From: Macrolepiota albuminosa
Taxonomy: Eukaryota > Basidiomycota > Agaricomycetes > Agaricales > Agaricaceae
DNA length: 64,000 nucleotides
NCBI GenBank assembly: GCA_027475525.1
Contig: JAMWFC010000065.1
Span: 686,188-750,187, forward strand
Direction of reading: 5' to 3'
Shown: positions 35,611 through 46,273 of the stretch, in pieces
How positions within the stretch are numbered: the first letter of the stretch is position 1
Layout: the number at the start of each line of letters is the position of its first letter
The notes under the pieces: generated by a model
What the model was told of the DNA's origin: nothing
Database searches by the model: none
The model's input: the letters and a program-made list of their open reading frames with translations, nothing else
Program-made: the position numbers and the translations under genes

Positions 35611-36669
35611 GCCAGACGTTCTTGGGTGAATGATGCTGCTGACCAGTTATGTGACAAGTTTTTCAATAAGTTGGCAATAATTAAGAAATGAGGACGCATG
35701 ATAGGGCTATCACCCGTATTTGATTATATTTTCAGAGGACTGGAGTTGGACCGAATGACTTTGTACGAGTGGTCATCAAGATGTAAGAGAGTCAAGTTAA
35801 CTAACAGAATGCATAATATATTAGTCGATGATGATGATATATCACTTGGTATAACAAAAAATATGCAGGGTTTGGTGGTTATTAAATTTTCAACTAGTCA
35901 TCCACTTTCTGACACTCATGGTACTTATGTGTATCCTCCCTTATATAGATATGTCCCTAATTTAGTAGGCAGAAATTTACCTAGGAAGGATCAAGGGAAT
36001 AGAGAGTACTATTGTGCAACTATGTTAACGCTGTTTAAACCTTGGCGTACAGAACATGATCTTAAAAGTACTGGAGAAACGTGGGATTTAGCTTTTGAAT
36101 CTACAACCTTCAATAAGTGTCAACTCACATTACTTAAGAACATAAACATATGATATGAATGCTTAGATGCGGCCAACAACTTTTATGCTCAGCTGAAGAA
36201 TGGAGATGTATATCTTACTAATTCAATGCTGACCAGTGACGAACTATCTGACATAATGCAGTGGAATGAAACTGAAAACTTTGAGGACATGGACGATGTT
36301 ATTGCAGGGGTTGATAAAGAAGCATCTGCTGTATTTGGCAAGAAAGAATTAAAACATTGAACTGATATGCTGGAAATGTCAGCAACTATGGCAAATCTGA
36401 GATGAAGAGATTCCATAATAGACCAGGTGTTTCCTCAAATCGACGTCGTCAAACCTATAAATGAAGAACATAACTCATCTTACTAGAAATCTGTTGTTAT
36501 AGCAAAGCGGGATGAGGTGCTGAAGAGCCAACATTCCAGCATACCTGCATGCAGTGGTAAGTTACCAGGCAGCGTACCAGAACTACTGGGCCATGTTGAT
36601 GTAGTGGATCGAATGTATCTTCAGAAAATATATGTAGATGATAAATAGGAACCTACTATTGCTATTATA

Positions 36670-38345
36670 TCTTCAGACTACAGACTGAATGAAGACCAGC
36701 TGAGAGTGTTCCACATTGTGGCTAATCATGCAACATCATATATGCCTGAGCAACTTAAATTGTATATGGGAGGAATGGGGAGCACCGAAAAAACCCAGGT
36801 GCTCTGAGCCCTCATCAAGTATTTTGAAGCTAGAGGATAGGTATATCGTCTGGCTGTGGTTGCACCTACTAGCACTGCTGCATCACTTATAGGTGGCTCA
36901 GCATATTATTCAATGTTTGGCATTAACAACATGGTTGGTGTATCGAAGAAACAACTTGCTCAAATTAAAACTCGTCTACTAGGTGTCGATTATGTGTTTT
37001 TCAATGAAGTATTTATGTTATTGTGTCGAAACTTGTACAAGATTTCTGCAAGACTGGCTTAGCTGTCCAGTAGACTAGATATCCCTTTCAGTGGTATGAA
37101 CATGTTATTTGCAAGTGATTTCGCTCAGTTACCACCTGTTGCTAGGCATGAAGGATTGGTATTATATAGTAGAACTGTAGGTTTAAATACCAAAACATTG
37201 AAGGATCAGGAGTCTGCCATAGGTAAGGCTGTATGGCATTATATAGTAGAACTGTAGGTTTAAATACCAAAACATTGAAGGATCAGGAGTCTGCCATAGG
37301 TAAGGCTGTATGGCATCAGGTAACGACCATTGTCATATTGTGTAAAAATATGAGGCAGAAAAATCAGTCTATAAAGGATGTGGCTTTGTATACCGCTCTC
37401 AAAAACATGAGGTATAGAGCATGCATCAAAGAAGATGTGAAGTTTCTCAGGAGCAGATTATTGGCCGTCTCTAATAGTTGCCCATCTATATCCGATAAAC
37501 AGTTCAGAAACATATCTATAATCACCGCATAAAATGTAGATAAAGATGCTATTAACATTATAGGAAGTGCTCGATTTGCAAGCAAGACCCGTCAGGAACT
37601 AGTGCATTTCTACAGCGAAGATAGTCTGTCTTCCAGAAATAGCAATGAAATAAAAAACCATTCATTTAACTACACGTGCTCTAAAGAAACCACGAGATTT
37701 CCTCCAACTATACAGCATGCGTTGTGGAACCAACCACCATTATCTTGCAGTGTTCAAGTTGCAGGAAAGCTGTTGTTGTGTGTAGGTTTGCCTGTTATAA
37801 TCAAGAATAATGCGGCTACAGAATTATACATCATCAATGGACAGGAAGGTTTTGTGTATGGTTGGAAAAGTTGCATCAGATCAGCCAGACAGATTGTGCT
37901 AGATACATTATTTGTACTACTCAATAATCCTCCACAAAGAGTAAAAATTGATGGACTTTCCAAAAATGTGGTTCTGATTGTACGTACAAGTGTGCATCTT
38001 AAATGTTGACTTCCTAGCAACAACAGCATATCTCTGTCTCGATCACAGGTAGAGATATTGGTAAACTATGCAATGACGGATTATGCAAGTCAAGGAAAGA
38101 CTAGACCTTACAATTTGGTAGACTTGACCAAGTGTCAATCGCATCAAGCCTACTATACTGCACTATCTCGCAGCGCTACAGCTGCAGAGACGCTCATCAT
38201 CCGAGGATTTGATGCAAATAAAATACAAGGCAAAGTGAGTGGGGCATTGCATAGGGAATTTCGTGATTTGGAACTGCTCAATGAAATAACTAAAGTCAGA
38301 TATATGAACCAGCTTCCTAAAGGTTTTGTTGATTCACCTAGATGA
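36670..38345 (+). pseudogene. Helitron Pif1-like helicase domain
   Basis: LNEDQLRVFHIVANH leads to the Walker A region at 36769-36795, which reads GGMGSTEKTQ; the expected Gly before Lys is Glu. Walker B reads YVFFNEVFML (Asp to Asn). Further motifs are FASDFAQLPPV, GLPVIIKNNAATE and MTDYASQGKT...CQSHQAYYTALSRS, the C-terminal Pif1/RecD signature. The damaged Walker motifs and TGA after QVL show loss of function, mostly by G-to-A and C-to-T changes. Confidence 0.85.
37161..37314. repeat. Exact 77-bp tandem duplication (probable assembly join)
   Basis: 37161-37237 and 37238-37314 are identical and lie between helicase motifs FASDFAQLPPV and the following block, so the frameshift there is false. 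Confidence 0.95.
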
Positions 38346-38616
38346 GCCGATCTAATCTATTCATTTAGACAATGCAAATGAAAAGGTTACATGCCCCCCT
38401 AACCTTCATACGGCCTTATAGTGGAGTGACAAGGACCCTTACGATGATGCATCATTCCTGGATATCAAATGGCAGTTTGCTAATGAAGATAAACCTATTA
38501 AGCTACTGCAGTCCTCTAAAAGCAGATTTATTCCAGCTAAGGGAACTTAGCTCATAGTGCATACTTAACTAATACCCAGCAAAACAAACCAAAACCACGA
38601 CAATGGTTCACCCAAT

Positions 38617-39471
38617 TTGAAAATTTTGAAACATATTATAAGCAGTGAACAGAAATTAAATGTGGACAGATGTGGAGGACTGGTTGGAACTAAGTGGAAT
38701 GCTAACAGTTGCACATATGACATGGTGATAACTATATTGTACAATATGTGGCAAGAAGACATGTCACTATGGTCAATGAATTTCCGATTATTTAGGACAT
38801 TAATTATGCGAAGCATGGAGAGCAGATTCTTATCAATGCATAAAAGTAAAATCATGCTGGAGGACACAAGAGAGGATTTGAAAAATTGTATGAACAATTG
38901 CAATCCGAGAAATTTTTTGTATAGTGAACTAACGAGTGTTCATGCTGTGATTGAAGAGTTGCTTATATACAGGCAAAATGTATACATGTCATACATGCAC
39001 TGTCCATATGGTCATGCAGTTAACAGAAGAGCTGTTACATTAAATTCATGTCAGATTGCTATACTAGATAATTCACAACCGTCAATACAATATTTCCTAA
39101 AAAGCATGGAATTTCTTACCAAATCTTGGTGCAGAACATGCGCATCTGAATTAGTTAGAATAATGAGAACAGTATACACAGCATTAATATTGTCTTTCAA
39201 TGTGGCGTCAATTGACATAGCAATTGATAAATACATCGATATGCCAGTTTTTGGGTCGGGAGACAGGCAATATATCCTAAAAAATATTATATATTTTGCA
39301 AACAATCATTTTACTTGTCGGTACGTGGATTCGTCCTTGAGGATGTAGTTCTATGACGGTTTAATTACTAGTAGAAGGTTGATTGTTGAAGAAGGCAGTC
39401 TAGATACGTTGGATACACGAGTATGTAGAGTTAGTAAAGCAACAATAATGTTATACGTTAGATTGGTGTGA
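38617..39471 (+). pseudogene. Helitron C-terminal cysteine-peptidase-like domain
   Basis: A Cys box, WNANSCTYDMVITILYNMW (Cys codon 38710-38712), is followed by possible zinc ligands, CPYGH near 39002 and WCRTC near 39130. A His box ends the domain: YFANNHFTCRYVD (His 39307-39309), then a TAG in place of the expected Trp, then FYDGLITSRR. This order resembles ubiquitin-specific-protease-like papain folds. OTU-type cysteine peptidases are known from some animal Helitrons. The role here is unknown, and peptidase activity is inferred from motif order only. Confidence 0.55.
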
Positions 39472-39593
39472 TCGTATCTATATAGAATGGGACAACCGTT
39501 TCGTGGGAACTATCTGATTAGTAAGGCTGACCAAGGCTGACCAAGAACCTTCCTTTTAGGGTAATAACATAAGAGTTGGCTCATTTCAGCATT
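39472..39593. other. Possible Helitron 3' end region
   Basis: Contains the short direct repeat AAGGCTGACC twice (near 39523-39545). No convincing CTRR terminus with hairpin was fixed. Confidence 0.3.
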
Positions 39594-39762
39594 AGAAATG
39601 CTTAGAAAATTCAGATAAAATCACTGAAAAATCAGAAAAAATTCGAGGCCTACTGATACACTGACTTGAGTTTTTCTGAGATTTATAAATGCTTAAAGAA
39701 ATCTGAAAAATTCAAGAAAAATTCAATTTAGCTTACAATAATGCTCTGAGAGTTGAGGCAAA

Positions 39763-39894
39763 CTGGGATTAAGCATTGAGTTGTGAAAACCGAGGCCTTA
39801 ACCGAACGAAGTGAGGTTGAGGCTGGGATTAAGCATTGAGTTGTGAAAACCGAGGCCTTAACCGAACGAAGTGAGGTTGAGGCTGGGATTAAGC
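39763..39894. repeat. 60-bp tandem repeat carrying hairpin H1 twice
   Basis: The unit starts CTGGGATTAAGCATTGAG and is repeated at 39823, with a third partial copy at 39883 (one change). Its period is 60, unlike the 77-bp joins, and it belongs to the hairpin array. Confidence 0.85.
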
Positions 39895-39930
39895 ACTGAG
39901 TTCTCTATACATACTTGGAGCCCTAACCGA

Positions 39931-40084
39931 ACGAAGTGAGGTTAGGGTGGAGGCTTAGTTGGGGGGGTTTGGGGGCGAAGCCCCCAACGAGCTACGAAAT
40001 TTGTGCCACGAAGTGAGGTTAGGGTGGAGGCTTAGTTGGGGGGGTTTGGGGGCGAAGCCCCCAACGAGCTACGAAATTTGTGCC
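39931..40084. repeat. Exact 77-bp tandem duplication (probable assembly join)
   Basis: 39931-40007 and 40008-40084 are identical. The first copy cuts hairpin H4 in half, so the true module has one H2-H3-H4 series. Confidence 0.95.
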
Positions 40085-40764
40085 GAAGGCATGAATCGTA
40101 GCTCGTCTCTATATAATGCGACGACGCCTGGGAAATGATGTGCTTAGTCAGTTTTGACAGTTTCTGACTAAGGCTGACAAATAGTTGTCTTTTTGGTCTG
40201 TTTTGAATAAATGTTGGTAGATAATGCTTAAAGAATTCAGATAAAATCACTAAAAAATTAGAAAAAATTCAAGGCTTACTGATACACTGAGTTTAGTTTT
40301 TCTGAGATTTATAAATCCTTAATGAAATCTGAAAATTTCAAGAAAAATTCAATTGCTCTGTTTTTCAGGAGATGTTAGTGGAAAATGCTCAAATAATTCC
40401 AGGAAAATTACCAGAAAATGAGGAAAAATTCAAATGCTACTAATATATTGATTTTTAGTTTTTTAAAGATTTATAAATGCTGAATAAAATCCGAAAAATT
40501 CAAGAAAAATTCAATTTAGCTTACAATAATACTTTGAGAGTTGTTGAGCACTGAGTTGTGAGATGCGGAGGCCTTGACCGAACGAAGTGAGGTTGAGGCC
40601 GGGAATGAGCACTGAGTTTTCTATACATACTTGGAGCCCTAACCGAACAAAGTGAGGTTAGAGTGGAGGCTTAGTTGGAGGGGGTTTGGAGGCGAAGCCT
40701 CCAACGAGCTACGAAATTTGTGCCGAAGGCACGAATCGTAGCTCGTATTACTGATGGGGAGTTG

Positions 40765-40918
40765 TTTAGTTTGAATCAAGTCTGTGTATTTAAGGCTATA
40801 GGTCATATTGTTCAAACGATCCCTTGCAAAATCAGGATAGTTTTAGTTTGAATCAAGTCTGTGTATTTAAGGCTATAGGTCATATTGTTCAAACGATCCC
40901 TTGCAAAATCAGGATAGT
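40765..40918. repeat. Exact 77-bp tandem duplication (probable assembly join)
   Basis: 40765-40841 and 40842-40918 are identical. It lies just beyond the hairpin array. Confidence 0.95.
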
Positions 40919-43900
40919 TCACATGAATTTGGACGATGCAAGGTCATATGATATTAAAAAATCATTGGTGGTCGTACACTCAAATGCTGACATAATATGT
41001 TAAACACACCCATAATGAATATTCATTTATTTTTATTTATGCTGTATTTTCATTAACTATAGCTATCTAAGAATTAAGTAGTCCATAAAGACGCTCCTCA
41101 GTATACTTATTGAGCAAACAAAGGTGCATGTTATATAAGCATTCAGTAGAATGATCAGTTTACTTAAGTATTTTAGTTATTTATTTATTTATTTTATTTT
41201 ATTGTTGTTTAACCAGTAAAAGGCTGGTTGGTCGTGCATCTGAACACTGACATAATATGTATTTGCGTGTATTAAAATTAGTTTATTATTTAATTAATTT
41301 ATAAATTAATAAACAGCAAACAATAGTAAAATAAATAATTAAGTAATTAAATATAAGTGAATCAATCATCTCACCAAACACTTATGTATTATATGATTAC
41401 ATGTAAAATTCAGGTAACATGGAATGTCCACGTGGAATTGGACATGTGAAATAGCGAAAGGACCACGACATGGTATCATGTGCCCAGACCAATAATTAAT
41501 AAATAATAAGTGAACAGGCCGTCCAACCAAACGCTTACACAACATTTATTATTTATTTTTATTTATTTATTTATTTATTTTATTGTTATTTTAAATAGTC
41601 CTTGTTTTAAATACGATGGAGATATATGTACGTCAATAAATGAATACAATGCATATTTACTACAATAAGATGTAAACATACAATGATTTGATACTACAAT
41701 AACATATGCAAATTATCTGTGAAATTTATAAGGCTCAGTATGCATTAAAATTAAACTCACTTACATAGAAAATACAGACCGAATACATACGTTACGCTCA
41801 TGTGAGCTCTGTAATGTGTCTGCACTAATAAAATTAGATAATAAAATACCAAAAGACGGAATACTTACAATTTCTCTTGAAGCAGTGTTGAGAACGTGAT
41901 AATGAGTTATGCTAGCTGGAATGATGTGTGTTACTATTATGCCCTGAGCTGTCCAGCTATACGATTCACCGGAATACGAATAAGTGTATGCTTCATCTAA
42001 GACATGATGTTATGTGAGTGGAACAATAAATGTAAATGTATATGAAGATATATTGAAAAGACACATCGACAGCATATATTTGTCGTGTAAATGAGTGAGT
42101 TCACATTAACTATATGTTTTAACGATAACTCAACATATTGGTCTGTTTATCACTTTCGTTTATTGTAGGTCATCCCATTAGTGTATGAGTAACGTGTCAT
42201 ATTTTCTATAAATGTTCATGCATAAACATTTTGTTTTGACTCGCGTGAATCCATAGATCGAGCAGACAGACATGTTTTCTGTACTGTATTATTTGATATA
42301 ATTTTATCTATCGGAGTGTTCTAGCTATGAGTGAGTAATAAATAACAATTCAATATACAGTGATAGTATTTATTTGCTTTTGTCAGGTGTCTGTTGAGCA
42401 AGTCCACAGCAACATAGAATGTGAGTACAAGTACAATCAAGCAGTGGTGAATGTATTTTTCAGAGTATCCAATAGCATTTTGCAAGAGAAAGCTAGATGT
42501 ATCATAGCAGATATAAGAAACCACTGAAAGGAAACAACAGACTGAAAGGCATAGAAAGGTAGAGAGCACCTCAGAGAAAGAAGAGTTGAAGGATTATGTA
42601 CATAGTTTAATATATAAGAAACAAAATAATAATATATAACATCAAATATACACATATAACAAGTCGTTTCAAATTACCGTAAATTTGTACCTTTTTATCT
42701 TTCTTTTTTTTTTTAAAAAAAAAAGAATAAAAATTTGTTTTTCCTGCTTTTAAAAGTAAAAACTGGTTTTTCTTGTTGGATAGCATTGTACAAAGTGGCA
42801 TGACAACGAGTAAATGTATAAATGTGTGCTCGTTACGTACTCTCTGAACAATCATTCAACCAAACAGTTATGTAATACAGAGTCATGTTTATAAATTCGT
42901 TATGCAATTTTATTATTTAGTTTTTTTATAATTCAATAATTATTAAAAATCATGACACAATAAATAAATAATTGTAATTGAACCGATCATCCCACCAAAC
43001 AATTACATAATATACACAAAAACAGATAACATGGACTATCGCAAAATTGGTCATGTAAACCTACAGTAGACATTATGTGTCCAAACTCGTGCTTACCAAA
43101 TAAATAACCTGACAACTTATTACACGTGAGTCTATACATCATTATTCGGTTGGCTGATTGATAGGAAAGTATATGGTAAATCTATAGATTTATCTGATGG
43201 TATGCCATCTCCTAAAGATCTAGACAACAGATTATTAACGGTACAAATATATAGTATACATTATGCAATGCATGTATATTTGACATTATGTATAAATATT
43301 GTGTTGTTTGTCACATAATAAATGTACGTAATTCTATCACTTTATTCCACTCTCTTTATGTTCTTACCATTTTTTCTATGCCTTTTATATGTTGCTCCTT
43401 CTGTTGTCTGTTTACTTTCTGTGGGTTTCTTATACCGGACATCTTGCGCCTAGCTTCCTAATAAGAGATGCTATTGTACATTCTGGAAAATGTGTTATCT
43501 TGCTTGAATAGACTGGCTAACATTCTATAACGTCGTATACTTTCTCAATGGACAGCTGCCAGAGACAAACACCGTCTCTATAGATTCACTTGTTACTTAT
43601 TGTTCTATTCGGATCAGAATAATACAGTGGGTAAAAGGAAAAAAATAAAAAATAATAATAAAATAATAAAAATAAAATAACCCCCCCTCCTCCCCCTGTC
43701 AATCAATACAGTGCGAAGAGATATTCAATCCATCCAACTTTTGGATTTACGCTGGTTGAAACGAAATTATTTTGCATGAGCCTCTATAAAAAATGCCTTG
43801 TGTTACTCAAACAACAATGCGACGAACTACAATACACTATATGATAAGATAGCCAAGTTATTGAGTTATCAATAAAGTATGTCTTTAATAGTAAATCTCT

Positions 43901-44195
43901 TGCTCACACGACATCTGCACTATGTAAATGTTTCCTGTCATTATTCCTCTGCATATGTGTGCACTTATTATTCTAAACACATAATCCAGTAACCGCACTA
44001 CCATTCAATAGTATTCAGTGCTGGCACCTGTGCACGTCCACCATATTGTTGCATGGCAGTCAGATGAGGGAAATGGTGGATATTGGATTGGCTACAGTTA
44101 CCGAGCAGTACTTCGACATCCTGACACGTGCAAGCATAGTCAATCTAGTGTTCTGGTGAGATTTTATATATGCTTTAGCATATAAAGGCAATTTT
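40919..44195. other. Long AT-rich non-coding region
   Basis: No supported gene. It holds TTTA-type simple repeats near 41175-41205 and 41545-41585, a repeated phrase CTGACATAATATGT (40987 and 41249), a T/A-rich tract near 42700-42730 and an A-rich tract followed by CCCCCCCTCCTCC near 43640-43700. It is probably decayed transposon or heterochromatin-like DNA. Confidence 0.6.
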
Positions 44196-44630
44196 ATGAC
44201 GATGAACTTTTATATTTATACCAGTTCTTATACTCATAGAGACCAGAACGCTAGACATCTCACAATAAAGGGATTCAATCGGAATAAACAACTAGTTGCT
44301 GCTTTTCACGTACATCCAGGTGACAACAAGCAGCAATTAGACGAAGTATTTACTTATTTGGTTTTGGGTGCTTCATACAGCTGGACAGCTTGCTGTATTA
44401 CAGTCAATCACATCATTCCTACTCAATTGACTCGACATCATATGTTCAACGACGTGTTGAAAGAGATTGTAAGTCTTATGTCTAATATTGTATTCATTCA
44501 TACACTGATTATATTAGTGTGGACACATTACAGACCTCGCACAAGTGTGACATATTTAGTCTGGTTGTATCATATATGTAAGTTGGCTTCATATATACCG
44601 TTTATTAAGTCGTACATATTGTCCAGGTAA
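44196..44630 (+). pseudogene. Fragment of an unnamed basidiomycete protein (copy 2)
   Basis: YTHRDQNARHLTIKGFNRN, QLVAAFHVHPGDNKQQLDEV and FTYL correspond to 13881-14222 in order. The part after ILVWTHYRPR is likely intron or decayed. The function is unknown. Confidence 0.45.
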
Positions 44631-45202
44631 CTTGCATAATTTATCATAATTTAATATACTGTATTATATGTCGATGTATGAGAGATTAGTAAAAGTGTAA
44701 AAAGTAAGAAAAAAATAAAATAAATAATTATAAATAACTTTTAAAACAAAAAAAAAACATACCAAAAATAAGAATATTAAAAAAATGTATTAACAAATTG
44801 TCAAGTTTGCGACAAAATAGATCTCGGACACGCCGTGCTAGCAACGGCCCATACAAGCAAGTTGATATTTCATATTGTGCACAAGAGGTGGGTTCAACTC
44901 CTGCTAATGCACATTAGACAAAACTCAACTTCATTTTACTAATTGTTATTTACTACACAGTATGATAAATAAGTAAAGTTGTAATTTTATTTACAATGTC
45001 CTATATTCCAGCAGAATATTGTCAGTCTATATTACTTCTAGTGCACAATTCGAGGATTCAAGTCCTTCTTGTGTAATTGTTGAATAGCGTGTGGTTTTTT
45101 GCATTCATGAGAGTAGCATAACAGATCAAAATAATAGGATAGTTAATCTTAATGAAAAATAACCAATAGAAAAGCCATGAATTATAGTAACTAACAATTA
45201 AA
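44631..45202. other. AT-rich spacer, nothing recognised
   Basis: A-rich tracts near 44700-44790. No gene or repeat structure seen. Confidence 0.5.
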
Positions 45203-45415
45203 TTACTCGTCCAATGTATATTCCTCCTCTTCATTAGATCCATGTAATGTGTCTGAATAGAAGAAATCCTCATCAAGCAGGTAGTCTACTGTCAAAAATG
45301 CAAAGTTGTCTGGTGTATATGGCCTCTGAAGTCTGGTAAGTGTGATGTCTTCATAGTTTGCTATCAGACATGACAATAAAGATGGTGAGGGTGACTCTGG
45401 CATATCAACAGACAC
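45203..45415 (-). pseudogene. Short acidic fragment
   Basis: Open frame MSVDMPESPSPSLLSCLIA to GSNEEEEYTLDE. Its composition is protein-like but the family is unknown. It may be an exon of a lost gene. Confidence 0.3.
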
Positions 45416-45817
45416 ATCATCAGTATGATCAGCTTAATTGAAAAGGCCAATGGGCCTACATTGACCATGTTTTGTTCCAGAGTGAAATTCTTGTTTTGTT
45501 GAAATAAATGAACTATAATTACCAGTGCCAAATTATAACTGGCGTTGTCAATACAATTTGTTGATTCTTCTCTTATTCTTACATCAAGTCATATATATCT
45601 TATATTCCTTTCACTCCCAGACATTGTTGCCAGTAGGTAGGCTTGACGAAGGGGATTGTTGGAAGGGGGAAGACTAAAATTGAAGAGCCATTATATCAAA
45701 AAGTGGTGAAAGATTTTCTTTGTCATTGGCTGCCATGCCTCTATTCGTCTCTTCTGCTATCACAACAAATAGCGGCAGAAGGTTTTTTTTGTTCTTGGTC
45801 ATCATATGTCTGCTGCT
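45416..45817. other. Spacer, nothing recognised
   Basis: The plus-strand open frame beginning at 45720 runs antisense to the repeat protein and is treated as its shadow. Confidence 0.4.
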
Positions 45818-46273
45818 TCAGACTTTCATTTGTCCACCGTCACTAGCTGCCATGGTCTTAATCACTGTTAGTCCTTCTGCTCCTTTATCAACAATGAATA
45901 GAGGTGGCAAAGAATTGTTATTCATCTTCTCTTCTGCAGAAATAAACAAAGGAGGCAAATCATTGTCTTCCATCTTCTCTTCTGCAAGAATAAACAAAGA
46001 AGGCAAAGAATCCTCTTTCATCTCCTTTTCTGTAGAAATGAACAAAGATGGCAAAGAATTCTCTTCTATCTCCTCTTCCACAGAAATGAACAAAGATGGC
46101 AAAGATTCATCTTCTGTCTTCTTTTCTACAAGAATAAACAAAGGCAGCAAAGATTTGTCTTCTATCTCATTATCTGCCACAATAAACAAAAAAGAGATAC
46201 TCTCTAAGTCAGGGTCACTAATAGATGGATTAGAGATATCTACCTGGTCGTTGTCAGTTTCCCCCAGCTCCAT
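45818..46273 (-). CDS. Acidic tandem-repeat protein (about seven 16-residue units)
   Basis: The minus-strand frame starts MELGETDNDQVDIS, then repeats a 16-residue unit of the type SLPSLFISVEEEIEEN about seven times (48-bp DNA units), then AAEGLTVIKT-like sequence and a stop. The units alternate a hydrophobic LPxLFI core with Glu/Lys-rich stretches, which suggests repeated short amphipathic segments. No family is recognised. It may be an exon of a larger gene or a coding minisatellite. The opposite strand is also open, so coding status is moderate. Confidence 0.4.
   Translation of the reverse strand: MELGETDNDQVDISNPSISDPDLESISFLFIVADNEIEDKSLLPLFILVEKKTEDESLPSLFISVEEEIEENSLPSLFISTEKEMKEDSLPSLFILAEEKMEDNDLPPLFISAEEKMNNNSLPPLFIVDKGAEGLTVIKTMAASDGGQMKV

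Larger units (their letters stand above)
31767..39471 (+). mobile_element. Helitron rolling-circle transposon, decayed
   Basis: The coding parts in order are an N-terminal Cys-rich region, DUF6570, Helitron-like N/HUH Rep, Pif1-type helicase and a cysteine-peptidase-like end. This is the usual order for mushroom Helitrons to my knowledge. Many in-frame stops (TGA, TAG), a damaged Walker A motif and a 77-bp assembly artifact at 37161 break the single long ORF. Terminal signals (5' TC, 3' hairpin plus CTRR) were not located with confidence. The stop of the last readable frame is TGA at 39469-39471. Confidence 0.85.
39594..40746. repeat. Hairpin-rich repeat array with AT-rich bodies
   Basis: Three AT-rich bodies of about 140-160 bp (from 39594, 40215 and 40392) share ATTCAGATAAAATCAC-like and AAATTCAAGAAAAATTCAAT blocks. 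The first and third are followed by the same four hairpins. H1: 39795-39823 and 40570-40600. H2: 39921-39947 and 40637-40663. H3: 39971-39985 and 40688-40702. H4: 40065-40105 and 40705-40745. H1 and H2 share the loop GAACGAAGTGA (GAACAAAGTGA in the second H2). H3 and H4 have GAA loops, which read UUC(G) on the other strand. H3 shows a compensated pair change (GGGGGC/GCCCCC to GGAGGC/GCCTCC). Confidence 0.8.

Noticed and set aside
36670..38345. Pif1 frame considered as a cellular PIF1 gene
   Set aside because: It follows HUH Rep and DUF6570 in the same orientation and is intronless with transposon-type decay, so it is Helitron-encoded.
39763..39894. 60-bp tandem repeat considered as one more assembly artifact
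   Set aside because: Its period is 60, not 77, the copies differ slightly and a third partial unit exists, so it is a genuine part of the hairpin array.
39931..40746. Hairpins considered as a CRISPR-like array
   Set aside because: The units are different hairpins in a fixed order with AT-rich bodies, not identical repeats with unique spacers, and the genome is fungal.
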